From assembly GCA_029959195.1 (NCBI GenBank), contig CP114117.1, forward strand, positions 2,852,001 through 2,916,000: DNA of 64,000 nt, in the 5' to 3' direction. Shown here piece by piece: positions 47,912 through 58,571 of this stretch. Both the position numbers and the translations under genes were made by a program. The notes under the pieces were generated by a model. The model made no database searches and was not told the DNA's origin. It worked only from the letters and a program-made list of their open reading frames with translations. How positions within the stretch are numbered: the first letter of the stretch is position 1; each line of letters opens with the position of its first letter. This stretch comes from Dictyophora rubrovolvata. Its lineage: Eukaryota > Basidiomycota > Agaricomycetes > Phallales > Phallaceae.

Positions 47912-47977
47912 TGAAAGTGCATTACGTAATTGTCTTTGTCTCCGACTTGCGTGACCAAACAGTGAACAAGGGCTGTC
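47912..47977. promoter_or_regulatory. Very short divergent promoter, MED16 / F-box gene
   Basis: Only 66 bases separate the MED16 ATG (47911, minus) from the F-box ATG (47978, plus), so 5' UTRs and core promoters must overlap the neighbouring gene. No TATA box is seen. Confidence 0.5.
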
Positions 47978-49925
47978 ATGCCCACACCCAATCCCAATTC
48001 TGCTTCAAACATAACAGCTCTTCCGATAAAAAAAATCGATGTTAATTGCCTTCCCGTCGAACTTGTATCCTCAATTCTCGCTCTTGTAGTGTTTTCTTCG
48101 GAGCATGTGAACAGACAGTTCCGTCTGTCTTGGGTGTGCCGCTATTGGCGACAAATCATTCTTGAAGATTCCATCTTCTGGGCGATCATAAGCTTTAATT
48201 GGCATGGCAAGAATCAATCGGAGTATATGGAAAAAGTCGTTCACAACTCTGGTTCAATGGAGCTTGTTGTTTTTGGTCCCGGTGCTGACGACTCTGAAAA
48301 CAATAGTCCAGCCCAAACACAATTTTATAACTTTCTTAGACGTGAATACAAACGCGTCAAGGTTTTATCTCTTGGAGATTTTGAACATCGCATTGACGAG
48401 CTCCCAAACACTGTTTTCGAAAACTTGCAAGCATTATCAATGACTGAGAAATCCCTTCTTTCTCCTTTCGATATGCTAGCTGGGGCCCGAAATCTACAAG
48501 TTTTTCAGTTAACCACCCACGATCAGTTACCCAATATCATTCCTCATCTTCCGCGTCATCTCAAGAAGATCAGCCTTCGTCTTCTATCTGACCAAGGGGT
48601 GTCCCGAATTTTCACCCTCTTCAAAACATTGGAATACTTATCCATCTTTTTTATGGAAAAGTGTCGGTATTATGAAATAACCCGTCAAAATCGTCTTCCA
48701 AAACAATCCCTACCGAATCTCAGAACATTAAAATTGAACGATGCTGGGCTGATCATGGATATGCTACATGCACCTGTTTTACAACATCTCGAGATAACCG
48801 CTCCAGAATATGACCAGATGGAAAATGATTACAACCATATAAATGGTTATTACAGCCTTTTAGACGCGATTGACTTATCTATGTTTACCCACCTCTACCT
48901 GGGGTACTTACCGAACCATGACATGGATTACCCTGTCGATGGCTGCATTTGGGCCTCTGTCGGGCCTAGTACCATCCCTTGCGTAACTAATCAATCTTCA
49001 TTTTTTGACAATGGCCACAGGACCACATGGCCTTCTTCATGGTCGGTCTTTCCACAACTTCCTGACTCGGACGATCAAGTCGAACCTCTAATCCACATAC
49101 ATACCTTGAGTAACTACACAGTGGATGCTGACTATATTCTTCTTCCCTGTAAACTTATTTCAAGAATGACGATGCTCAATACAGTTGTTTTATGTCTCCC
49201 AGGGGAACCATACCCGCGTTACCGGAGTGGTCAACCTGAATATAACAACGGCTAGAGTAATATAGCTTATATTACGAGCAGCAGAATATAGCTAAAGAGT
49301 TCAAGGCGAAGCCTTGAACGTTAGATATGTACAGAAAAAGAATGAAAAAAGAAATAGCTCACCTAAAGAGTTCAAGGCGAAGCCTTGGACCTTTAGGCGA
49401 GTGTGTGACTAAGCTAAAACTAACTACACAAGCGCTCACACTTAGTGGCGCTGTCTATCTTCAACAGAATATCGTGACTTCCAGCTAATCAAACTTTTCC
49501 AAGAAATAACCCAATGCTCACTCAATTTACTCAATTTGACCATTAGAGCTGGTCATACCGACGAAGAAGATGTCGAAATCCTCTCGGAATGCTTCGGTCA
49601 AGAATACTGGACCAGCCATTCATGTCCCCGCTTGGAAAGCATAACATACTGTGTCAACACAGACACTATGGACGAGGATGTGTTCTGGGAATTATGGATT
49701 AACTTTCTAACTGGCAGGAAGAGTATAGGTCGTCCGTTGAAACACCTCCACTTAATCGACTGTCCACCCCTGTCTGGCAAAGAAGTCTTGTCACTTAAAG
49801 GACTGTCAGATACCGAAATCACTATGGCAAGTCCGCGTGAGGATACGTTCAAACTTGTTAGGATACCGGATAACGGCTGGGAAGATGAAGAATACAGACC
49901 TTATCCCTGTTGCGGGTTTTCTTAA
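47978..49925 (+). pseudogene. F-box/LRR-like protein gene interrupted by a hairpin-rich insertion
   Basis: F-box proteins recruit substrates to SCF ubiquitin ligases, and mushrooms carry large, fast-evolving sets. Residues about 20-70 read as an F-box (LPVELVSSILALVVFSS, then LSWVCRYWRQIILEDSIFW). Leucine-rich strands follow (NLRTLKLNDAG, VLQHLEITAP). The first open part ends at 49255 after 425 residues. Homologous-style LRR sequence resumes near 49468 (RDFQLIKLFQEITQCSLNLL) and runs to TAA at 49925. Between them lie about 190 bases with three hairpins (see separate entry). No canonical intron removes this segment in frame, because a TAG codon precedes the only usable GT. So this is either a disrupted gene, a gene with an unusual intron, or a shortened but functional protein. 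Confidence 0.6.
49256..49445. repeat. Insertion with three hairpins, two nearly identical
   Basis: Hairpin 1 at 49257-49275 (GTAATATAGCTTATATTAC). Hairpin 2 at 49292-49324 and hairpin 3 at 49362-49397 share the core CAAGGCGAAGCCTTG with CTAAAG/TTAG arms. The AT-rich background with GC-rich GGCGAAGCC stems resembles the mobile hairpins of fungal mitochondrial genomes, so a mitochondrial insert or a small hairpin element is possible. Borders are approximate and no target duplication is seen. Confidence 0.6.
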
Positions 49926-50418
49926 AAGTACTGCAAGAGGTATTACAACAATAGTAAGTCCAATTCGCTCGAATCATCTCAAGCAAAACCAACAACTGAA
50001 CATCAAAATTACTATAGCGGAAAAGATTCAGGAGACGATACCTCATATACCTCGACTTGCCAAGAAAGGAGCTAGAATTCAAGTTGTATCCCGAGTATCG
50101 TGCTACATATTTAATTCACAACTTATGCCACTGATTTTATTGAGCTTACAGTCTGTTGCTCATAAAGACATGTCTCGGGCAGACTTTCTCATTCATGTTT
50201 ATTCTATTATCTTGAATATGAAGAACGTCTCAATTTTAACAATCTCGTGTGTCTCATTTGACGTCAGTATTACTGTATTCGGCGCCCCGTGCGATCAATC
50301 AATTGATTTATCAACGTTCAACGGCCGGCCTCATGATGGCTTTGAAATCTAAACCTCTTGCGGTTCTCGCATACGCAGTACTTATTTATATGGATTTTTC
50401 TCATTTCTTGAGATAATA
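49926..50418. other. Intergenic region
   Basis: An open frame overlapping this region (49837-50352, plus) starts inside the F-box 3' exon in another frame and has no family character, so I do not call it. The rest is the promoter of the amidohydrolase gene. Confidence 0.4.
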
Positions 50419-51587
50419 ATGGCTTTGCCCACTTCTACTGCCCACAACGCCGACACTGTCAAATCTGTTGGAGCTGCTCTCCTCAGACCAGAGCTTGCCA
50501 ATGCTCGTGTAATCTGTTTAGAAGAACATGTATCCTTCCCTCATCTTCTTCAGAAATACCCTCAAGATATACCCGAACGAGTCAAAAATAATCTGCGACA
50601 TATCAGCCCGTTTCCAGAATACACTTGGCCCAGAATCCCCGAAGTAGGCGATGGACGAATTGAAGATATGGACAAAGGAGGCATTACAATTCAAGTCCTG
50701 TCTCTCGCTGCGACGGGTGCAAGTTTCCATTCGGATGAAGATGCCATATCGTTCTCACAAGAAGTGAATGATTCGATCATTCAAAAGATCAAAGATAGCC
50801 CTCAACCAAGTCGGTTCAGAGCTTTCGCTAATCTGCCGTTTCAGACACCCAACGCTGCCGTGAAGGAGCTTCACCGGTGCATTAAGGATTTGGGTATGGT
50901 TGGCGTACTGCTGAATGGCAACGTGAAAGGCAAATTCCTTGATGACCCTATCTTCGAACCTATAATCGCGGCCGGTGAGCCATATCGCTCCCCTTTTTTG
51001 TCATTTTCTTCCGGTTTTAAGCTAAACGGCCAATGTGAATTCCCCTAGCTTGTGAACTTGATGTTCCTATTTACCTCCATCCGTCTCCCCCGCCCGAATC
51101 CGTTTGGGACACCTATTACGACTTGCCAGATCCCCGCATTAGCACGGCCCTGGCAACCTCGGGGTGGGGATGGCACGCAGAGGTGGCTGTCCACGTTATC
51201 AGACTAGCCCTGAGCGGTACATTCGAGAAATTCCCAAACTTCAAAATAATGATTGGACACCAAGGCGAAATGCTCCCTATGATGATGCATCGTCTCGATA
51301 ATGTTTTCAGTCCAGCCAAAACCGGCTTCAGATTCAAACGGACAATCGGCCAGATGTTACGGGACCAGGTCTATGTTACGCTCAGTGGCATGTTCACGTT
51401 GCCACCTACCCTTTGCACCATTGCGACCTTCGGAATTGATCATGTGCTGTTTGCTAATGATTATCCCTTTTTCCCAACTGAAGATTGTCCGCCTTTCATC
51501 AAGGCACTGCAAGACGTGTTGGCCCCCAGCGATGTTAGGAAGATTCTTTCCGAGAATGCAGACAAATTACTCCGTCTGAGGGATTAG
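50419..51587 (+). CDS. Amidohydrolase-2 family decarboxylase-like enzyme, 364 aa
   Basis: Metal-dependent TIM-barrel enzyme of the family that includes gamma-resorcylate and 2,3-dihydroxybenzoate decarboxylases, which remove CO2 from aromatic acids. Two exons (50419-50974 and 51049-51587) total 1095 bases, or 364 residues, split by a GTGAGC...CTAG intron. The metal site is the Glu-x-His at 35-37 (CLEEHVSF) in place of the hydrolase His-x-His, as in decarboxylases. His196 (YLHPSPPP), His256 (IGHQGE) and Asp323 (FANDYPF) complete it. The loop YPQDIPERVKNNL and the SGWGWHAE segment are usual for the family. No signal peptide is visible, so it is probably cytosolic. The natural substrate cannot be read from sequence. 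A role in aromatic acid use, for instance during lignin breakdown, is inference. Confidence 0.88.
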
Positions 51588-51955
51588 CGTGTGTATCCCA
51601 TATCATTTCTTGACAAATAAGTCATCTTTTCCTCCGTCTATTTATGTTTTTGTTCTCTCGGATGCCCATTCCCATCGTACGTTTCAGAAACGTCGGCCAA
51701 TCACTACGATTCTCCCAGACTCTCGACCAACTAGGATCCATCTTTTGTCAAGCAACCGAAAAGTGCTCATAATTAGCATTCTTAGTCAATTTGTGAAAAT
51801 CAAGCTACAAATAGATTCGCCAAAATCATTTTTGAGCTGTGGCGCGAGGCACACTGATTCTTTGGTATTGTTGATTCTCAAGGTTGTTCAACACATAGTA
51901 ACACAGGTGTATTTTTCGAGATTTCTGAATCCAACTTAGGAAATCATATCATGAT
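51588..51955. other. Convergent 3' intergenic region
   Basis: Between two genes that converge. No gene or terminator hairpin is evident. A plus-strand open stretch of about 116 codons has no family character. Confidence 0.45.
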
Positions 51956-53082
51956 TCAGTAAATAATTTCTACGTCCAGCAGCCGACCTTTACTCATCTC
52001 TTTTTTAATGCTCTTCATATCGCCAACTTCTATTCTACAACCTCGTAGCGCAACTGCCTCCAAGTCTACCCATACCCGCCAATCAATACGCAGTGCGTGA
52101 GATTCATTAATCCAAGGGTTATACGACAGATCCAAGACAATTAAGTGAGGCAACAGGTGCGGCAAAAGATGTAAGGGTGTTTTTGGAATATTTAGCAATG
52201 CAAGATGGGTGATAGATGCTGGGAGAAGAGGAATATGGGAGGAGTTGAATGAAGCGGAGAGTGCGATAAATGTGTGCATTGGTATTGGTATGTCGGGGTT
52301 TCCATTGTGGTAATTACCATCGTCATCGCTACCCTCGGTATCCCAGTCTTGTATGACTACGTCGGATGAACGAGTGCTTCGAGAGAGAGCGAATGTTGTC
52401 ACCGACCCAGTTACCAAAAGTTCTCCGTCCACGGCGTTTGTGTTATTATCAAGGTTCCATATGGCTAGTAAATCTTCTTTGGGTAACGGTTGATGGATAG
52501 TGCTATGTCTGACATATTCACGAAGAATATGCCGAGGGATATGTCGATACATGTCTGGTGGTATACCGCCGAACTGCACTAAGATGGTATGTAAACAGGT
52601 ATGGAAGAAAGATGGAATGCCTAAAGCAGATGACGCAGTTGGATCGGCATGGGGGGATTTCGGGCAAAACTTGGTTTGGAATTTGGAGAAGGGTGAACGG
52701 TGAAATATGAATGAGAGAGCATTACTGCGCCACTCTGGATAATTGGGGTTAGCGGAATTTGTTACTGGGATCCAACTACGGGGTGGTGGCGGACCTGGTG
52801 TTTTAGGAGCATATGTATTGATAGGGGCATCGACGGCTGGTACTTTTATTGTTTCTGGTGGTAATGATACTTCGCTTGAATAGAGGCTGGGTGGCAAGGA
52901 GGGACCGAAATCAGCAACAAGAGAGCGTCGATAATACTTACTCTTCCCAGTAAGATTGAGTTGGTGGCGGAAAGCCTCTCCTCTACAAAATATAAGATTC
53001 TTAGAGAAGTTGAAAAAGGAAGAGAAATTCACCTTAGCTTGTGCAATTTCGCACTGACTTGATCACGATTGTTGTCCGTCAT
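51956..53082 (-). CDS. Leucine-rich repeat-like protein, 358 aa
   Basis: Two exons (53082-53033 and 52982-51956) join at GTGAAT...TTTGTAG and total 1077 bases, or 358 residues. Starting instead at an in-frame ATG inside the intron would give a protein with no better start. Residues 45-130 are Pro-rich. The C-terminal 110 residues hold three degenerate leucine-rich strands (ITHLALLNIPKTPLHLL, LIVLDLSYNPWI, LEAVALRGCRIEV). No F-box, kinase or membrane segment is visible. The middle contains PPDMYRHIPRHILREYVR, which may be a small helical domain. Similar proteins of unknown function are expected in basidiomycetes. A second intron near the GTAAGT at about 52950 is possible but not required. Confidence 0.65.
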
Positions 53083-53572
53083 CTATATCTCCTGAACAAG
53101 CGGAATCAAACACCATAATCTCTAATCTACATTAGATTTCTGTAGAAACAATTGAAAATTATATACAGGAAATCGACGTCTAGGACTCACTAATTGTCAA
53201 CTTCCGAGGTTGGGGGGCTTCGAGTCGTTGCTGGGAAAATTCCGTTTATGTAAGCGGCAAACTTCAGTTTGTTACCACACTTGTCTTAGCATGAACCTTG
53301 CTCTGCTGAAGCTCTTTTTGAAGCACACGGATGTAACTATTTTCTAGTATTTGCTTTGCAACTTGGTGTGAGTACGTCAGGTTCTTCGCTTCAGACATCA
53401 TGAAGATGTTAACGCCCTCAAGCGAGTCCTTCAAGTTTTGACAGGCTTATCTGGTATAAATATATATCCTCAACACGTTAAATAGCAGATCAACCTCTAA
53501 TCATACAAACACTTGGCTTTTAAAAGTGATCAGGCCCATAAATATCGCGGTCATACAGGAAAATCCATCTAA
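53083..53572. other. Intergenic region
   Basis: Promoter side of the LRR gene and 3' side of the nucleotidyltransferase gene. No gene seen. Confidence 0.45.
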
Positions 53573-54190
53573 CTAGGTCATCTTCTCTCGGAAAATCTGC
53601 TGAATTGCAGCATTAGCGGCTGTCTGTTTCAACGCGCGTTCCTTGACTTCCGGAGGTACTTTACTCTTAATCTTGTTCCAGTCTAGATCTTTGAAAGTTT
53701 GATAAATAAACAGGAGGTCCTGGCAATCTTGGTCTTTTTGGCGGTCCGCCAAACACTGTATCTTCCGAATGAACATGTGGGTAGGTGTATAAAAGGAGAG
53801 AGCAGTTCCCTCGACATCGACTACTACAGAACTTTTTGGAAGTTCCCTGTCATTCAAGAGGTTCAATGTCGCGATCAATGAAAGCTTAGTGAACTCTTAC
53901 CAAAGCATAATATCAATGCCAACTCCGTAGGGCATATAGATCAATCTGATAGCATCTGTTCTGTTTCCTGGGATATACTGAAATCCGTCTTTCTTGAACG
54001 CTTTCACTATGCCATCGAAAGAGGTGAAAAGTGGTTTCTTAACGACCACATCAACATCCTTTGTTGCCCTACTACTTCCCAGCATGACCAGTCCGTACCC
54101 CCCGAAAAATGAGTGTTTGATATTCTGAGACGCTAGTACATTGTGAACAGCGATTGCAACTTGGTTAAGATGGTCTAGAGGGATAGACAT
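53573..54190 (-). CDS. Nucleotidyltransferase-fold protein, 187 aa
   Basis: Two exons (54190-53901 and 53846-53573) total 564 bases, or 187 residues. After MSIPLDHLNQVAIAVHNVLA comes the classic nucleotidyltransferase core: FFGGYGLVMLGSSRATKDVD, with a Gly-Gly turn, then Gly-Ser and Asp-Val-Asp, the two metal-binding acids. The third acid could be the Asp in VVVDVEGT at the start of exon 2. The C-terminal half is helical and ends KQTAANAAIQQIFREKMT. It resembles stand-alone minimal nucleotidyltransferases found in many fungi. The substrate (nucleotide transfer to RNA, protein or a small molecule) is not known. It faces a second nucleotidyltransferase-like gene across 168 bases. Confidence 0.75.
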
Positions 54191-54358
54191 GTCTTTGCAC
54201 AAAAGGGGGTAAGGAAAGGAATATTACAAGGTCGACCGGGCGAAGGCCACCGCGGTGCCACTGGCCGTGTTGTTTACATCTCACGTGACATTATTTGCCT
54301 CTCGGGGTAATAGGTATTATGTCAGACGCATAAGTTCAGATATTTTCAACTTTCGACG
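54191..54358. promoter_or_regulatory. Divergent promoter of the nucleotidyltransferase-like pair
   Basis: 168 bases between divergent ATGs. It contains a CACGTG E-box at 54282-54287 within TCTCACGTGACA. No TATA box is evident. Confidence 0.45.
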
Positions 54359-55310
54359 ATGAATCAACACCGGCGACGATCATCGATGGACAATCCTGCA
54401 ACACTCTTTTTGTCTCGTTTAATGTCTCGTGATAGCAATACAACTAATACGGACAAACAACAACCGCTCCTCAAACGGATAGAGAAGGTTTTTAGGCGAA
54501 GGCCTCGAGCTCAAGTTCTCCAGCTACCAGAATCTCTACATGTTGACGTTTGGGGCTTGCCAGGAGACATTCCTAGCAATGTACCCCACGTTATTTGCAG
54601 GATAATGGAAATTTTAGCGTCGTTAGAATTAGTTTGGTGTGTTGTCGGCGATGCCCTGCTTGCTCATTATTGCGTCCCCAAGATCACTTACGTACATTAT
54701 TTATTTAGTTTTCCGATTAATTATTTTACTGAAGCTATGATTTCAGGATATCGAGGTGTGCGTGCTGCCAGAACAACTTGAACAAACCAGGGCGGCCCTC
54801 GCCTCTGTACCAGAGTTCTGTTATCCATTCCGACCGCGCCAATCGTTTCACAACAGTCACCTCGCGGTTTATCCTCGTTTTAGAGTCAAGGGGATGAACC
54901 AGTGTTTTTCCTTGGTTACTTCTGACCACTACGGCTTAGCACCTGAAGTTTTCGCTCAAATCATATATACACCTACAGTCCTCTTCCCGCTTCTTCCACT
55001 TCCTTGCTACGTCCAAGGACTAGCATCTATCGCTGCTGAAGGAATATCAAACAACAACTTTATTTCTCAGCTGGAATTTCTTATTGACGGCGTGGATATC
55101 GACGAAGACTGGTGTAACAGTTATCTCACTGGTCCGACCCTGCCGTTTGTTTTGAACATGAGCACGCCGATGGCGAAAAAGAAGCGCATGGGCTCTCACC
55201 CAAAATACATTGGAAATATTACAACCTACATATGTAATCAAGCCGGCCGACAGTCTGTCATCAAAACCATTGGCAGGACAATGGAAAGTCGAAGTTCGTT
55301 ACCCGTATAA
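54359..55310 (+). CDS. Nucleotidyltransferase-like protein, core degenerate, 298 aa
   Basis: Two exons (54359-54691 and 54747-55310) with a GTACAT...TTTCAG intron encode 298 residues. Residues 1-55 are basic and Ser/Asn-rich. Residues about 80-125 (LELVWCVVGDALLAHY, then YDIEVCVLPEQLEQ) match the nucleotidyltransferase strand-turn-helix, but the glycine-serine turn is VVGD and the acidic pair is Asp-Ile-Glu. So it could be inactive or changed in specificity. The rest is helical with a conserved-looking AAEGISNNNFISQLEFLIDG segment and a basic C-terminus. This fold call is inference from the pattern shared with the neighbour at 53573-54190 and is weaker than that one. Confidence 0.6.
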
Positions 55311-55382
55311 ACAACTTTAGTGTGTTTTAATGAATCCCTCAATAGATCTTCCTACATTCCTCCCTACTTGCACAGGCTCCGA

Positions 55383-56307
55383 ATGTACGTCCTACTCGGT
55401 TTCGTCAAACACGACGTTATATTTTCTCTAGTGAACCCAATTACAATTCAATGCATGAGCGATCTCCATTTAGAATGCGGTTTAGATCCAAATGATCAAG
55501 GATCGGGGTATAATTTCGAATTTCAACCCTCATCACATGCCTTGGCACTGCTCGGCGATGTTGGAAACGTAATACACGAGGCGTTATTCAAGTTCTTACA
55601 TGAACAACTATTACGATTTCGCAAGGTACTTTTCGTGATGGGAAATCACGAATTCTATGGGTGTGCTTATGTGAGCAATTTGATGCGTTTGTTTTCCGTC
55701 ATTTTTATTCATCTGTAAATAGTATGAGGCAAAGATACGCATGAGGATGTTCTCGGAGAATGTTAAGAGACAAAGAATGCACGACAATGTCCTAGGAGAG
55801 TTCATTTTCCTCGATCGCGCGCGGCACGACCTTGATGAAAATATCACAATTTTGGGGTGTACTCTGTGGTCATCAATACCACTGGCTGCTAGCGAACAAG
55901 CTCAAGCGCGTTTGAAGGACTTCAAGCGGATTAAAGACTGGACTGTCGAAACCCACAACTCAGTTCACACAACCGAAGCAAATTGGTTGGAACGCGAATG
56001 CCTCAAGATTCGACACGAAGAGCCGAATCGTCGTATCTTTGTATTTACTCATCATGCCCCGCTAATGCACGGTACCAGTGCACCTGGCAAAGAGGGGAGT
56101 CCTCTCGCTTGTTGCTTCGCGACAGACATGTCCAATTCGAGTTTTTGGGGGGCACCAGTAGAATTGTGGGCATTCGGCCATACTCATTATAATTGCGATT
56201 TCGTCGAGAGTGGTGTGCGAGTCGTGAGTAACCAGAGGGGATATGAAGGTATTGACTCACACAGTTTAAAGGGAAGTTTCTCGCCAGAATTCGTTTTGCG
56301 TATTTGA
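55383..56307 (+). CDS. Calcineurin-like metallophosphoesterase, 290 aa
   Basis: Two exons (55383-55670 and 55723-56307) total 873 bases, or 290 residues. All family metal motifs are present: the Asp-x-His in QCMSDLHLE, the Gly-Asp in LLGDVGN, the Gly-Asn-His in VMGNHEFYG, the THHAP His, and the Gly-His-x-His in AFGHTHYNC. So it should bind two metals and cut a phosphomono- or diester, though the substrate is unknown. The first 20 residues before NPITIQC may contain an unrecognised short intron (GTTTCG...CTCTAG, 55398-55450), which would trim the N-terminus without changing frame. No membrane anchor or signal peptide. Same strand as the gene before it, about 70 bases downstream. Confidence 0.85.
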
Positions 56308-56475
56308 GAAACTTTCCCTTTTATTCAAGGAGCAAAGAAAAATGTATTTTTAGATTTGCAAATTATTATTATGTATAGATCTCCGTTTTTTTTTTTGGAA
56401 CGAATTCAACTTGTAAAGCACGCCGTCCTAGTGTTCTCCCCCGCGATAACGCTCCGAATTTGGAGTAATTTTTCA

Positions 56476-57655
56476 ATGCACCTTGATATAGACGGCAAAC
56501 AGGTCAACACTACAATACCACTCGTGCGCTCAGAAGTCAATTAGCGATTGGCAACGCTTCGCTTTCGGAGTTCTCCAGTAGGAAAGTCAGCGCCTCACTG
56601 GCAGGTCTTTCCTGTACATTCCAACAGATTGGGGACAATTAGGGTATGGAACCCGTAAGTAAAAGGTTGTCGTTAAAAATGTTTCCTTGTAACCAATTTC
56701 AGTTGAATTCGAGATTCCTCGACTAGAAAGAACGGATGGGAAGCCTATCAAGGACGACGAATTAAAGCGCTATGGTTTCAATATCACTATCGATTCAGTG
56801 TCATACGACACTCCTGTTGATATGAATACAATTCGTTGCGCAGTTCTTTTGAATATCAACTTTGACGTCGCAGATGCTGTATTGGGTACGTGATACATAC
56901 ATCGTAATTTGAATGTGTTGTCGACGTCCTTCTTTGCGAGGGTTCTTACAACGTGCTTAGCTTATGCCGTCGTACCTCTGACTACTGGCACCAAATACGA
57001 ACATATCAGCACAGAAGGGAATAACGAAGACTACATCCGCATATCCGGGTATCTACCCGAGAGCACGGAATGGGTTCAAACGAGACGTCTTATCGGTACT
57101 AAGGACACATCAGCTACTCCAAACCTGGCACTCAGTGTTTTAAGCAATTCGGCATCTCTTTCGGGAGTTGGAGTCAACAAACACCTTCAAGTCGACGATC
57201 CTATAATGATATCTTTGCGGCCTATGATGATGACTCCGACTCTTGGACGGCCAATCCAACTTAATTGGTGAGCTTATCCAAATTACGGCTTTTTTTTTTC
57301 TGGTCTTGATTCCATTCTTTTTAGGGAGTTTGAGAACAAAGACGGCCCATTCTACCCGCCCAGCTTGAAAGTCCTGGTCGTCGTCGAAAAACAAAGAGAA
57401 GCCAACGAAGTTTTCTTTCCGTTTGTCTTGAAACTCCGCAAGGAACTCAGGATCAAAGTACGGGGCGTGAAACACCACTTTCGCGGGGTGTTTCCTCAGT
57501 TTTTGTTCAACAGAAACTCTGATGGTTGGAATTTCCGAATAAAAGGGAACTTTAAACCTGCGCTCGCTAAAACCGCTCTGAAAGATGCGGCTCAGGTCGT
57601 AGGTTTACATGTGGCTACTAAAGAATGGTTCAAAGCCCAGCGGATATCAGCTTGA
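56476..57655 (+). CDS. Unrecognised conserved-looking protein, 317 aa
   Basis: Five exons (56476-56535, 56582-56654, 56703-56885, 56961-57267, 57325-57655) total 954 bases, or 317 residues. All junctions are canonical GT...AG and in phase, which strongly supports a real gene. The text reads as a globular beta-rich protein: RSFLYIPTDWGQLGYGTLEF, ITIDSVSYDTPVDMN, IMISLRPMMMTPTLGRPIQL, then a basic C-terminal part (FPFVLKLRKELRIKVRGVKH). No catalytic motif, signal peptide or membrane span is visible and I recognise no family. The start could lie further upstream, since the frame stays open to about 56356. Confidence 0.6.
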
Positions 57656-57881
57656 GGATATTTACTCGGATTTTATGGCTTTCTTGTATGTATTTCATAG
57701 CGTTCAGGGTGTATGTGGACATGATATGTAATGTAAAAAGGACTGATAAAGCAGATATTTAAAGCACGGTTTCACTCTCAGACGAAGAAGTATTAGCCTG
57801 AAACCTCGGCCGATAAGAAAACAAAAAATTCTCACACAACATTTTTGCTTTGCATTGAACACACCACAACAAGACCCACCC

Positions 57882-58571
57882 ATGCCTCGTATTCCTTACA
57901 TCTTCCCCGAAGTTGGTGAATCCGAAGTCGCAGATGCGGTTCGACAACGACGCAAGAACGGCAAACTCATCGGCTTGGATGGTGTGCTGTTGAACGCTCC
58001 AGCTATTGCGTCGGGCTATAGTCAGCTGCTCGGAGCGGTGAGAACGAAAAGTAGCCTGCAGGCCGATTTACGAGAATTACTGGTAAAACACGAAAATGAT
58101 AATTTAAAAAAAAATTACTCAAAGAAACTATAACATGAATTTCAGATCCTGCGAGTTGCTGCTTTAAACTACGCAGCCTACGAATGGTATGTTATTGTAC
58201 AATACTTTCGAGGCAATCACCAGACTCGGAAATTCAAATACAGGACACAACATGTCCCAATTGCTCGCGAGGCAGGCCTGACTGACGAACAAATTGAATG
58301 GATCCGGGATGTTTCCACCATCCGTACATCGAAAGCTGAAGACAGACCTCAGCCTCCCACCCTCTTTCCTGATGCTCTCAAGGCGGCACTGACATACGCT
58401 GACTGCGTAACCGTAGACATTAGAGTCCCAACACAAGTATTCGCTGCCCTCAAAGACCATCTCAACAATCAGCAGATTATGGAAGCAACTGCGACTATAG
58501 CTGGTTATAACATGGTTTCGAGGGTTTTAGTAGCGTTGGATGTAGAGGATATGGCGGATAAATCAATTTGA
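57882..58571 (+). CDS. Carboxymuconolactone decarboxylase/AhpD-like protein, 189 aa
   Basis: Three exons (57882-58082, 58146-58186, 58244-58571) total 570 bases, or 189 residues. The helical core LLNAPAIASGYSQLLGAVR, then ELLILRVAALNYAAYEW, then HVPIAREAGLTDEQI, carries the Glu-Trp-x-x-His signature of the CMD/AhpD fold. The Cys-x-x-Cys pair of AhpD peroxidases is absent, so a hydroperoxide reductase role is unlikely. Related proteins act as gamma-lactone decarboxylases or have unknown roles. Whether it serves the same aromatic pathway as the decarboxylase-like gene at 50419 is speculation. The start is the ATG giving MPRIPYIFPE. Confidence 0.85.

Noticed and set aside
49837-50352. 171-codon open frame overlapping the F-box 3' exon
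   Set aside because: Different frame from the F-box sequence, no splice partners and no recognisable domain.
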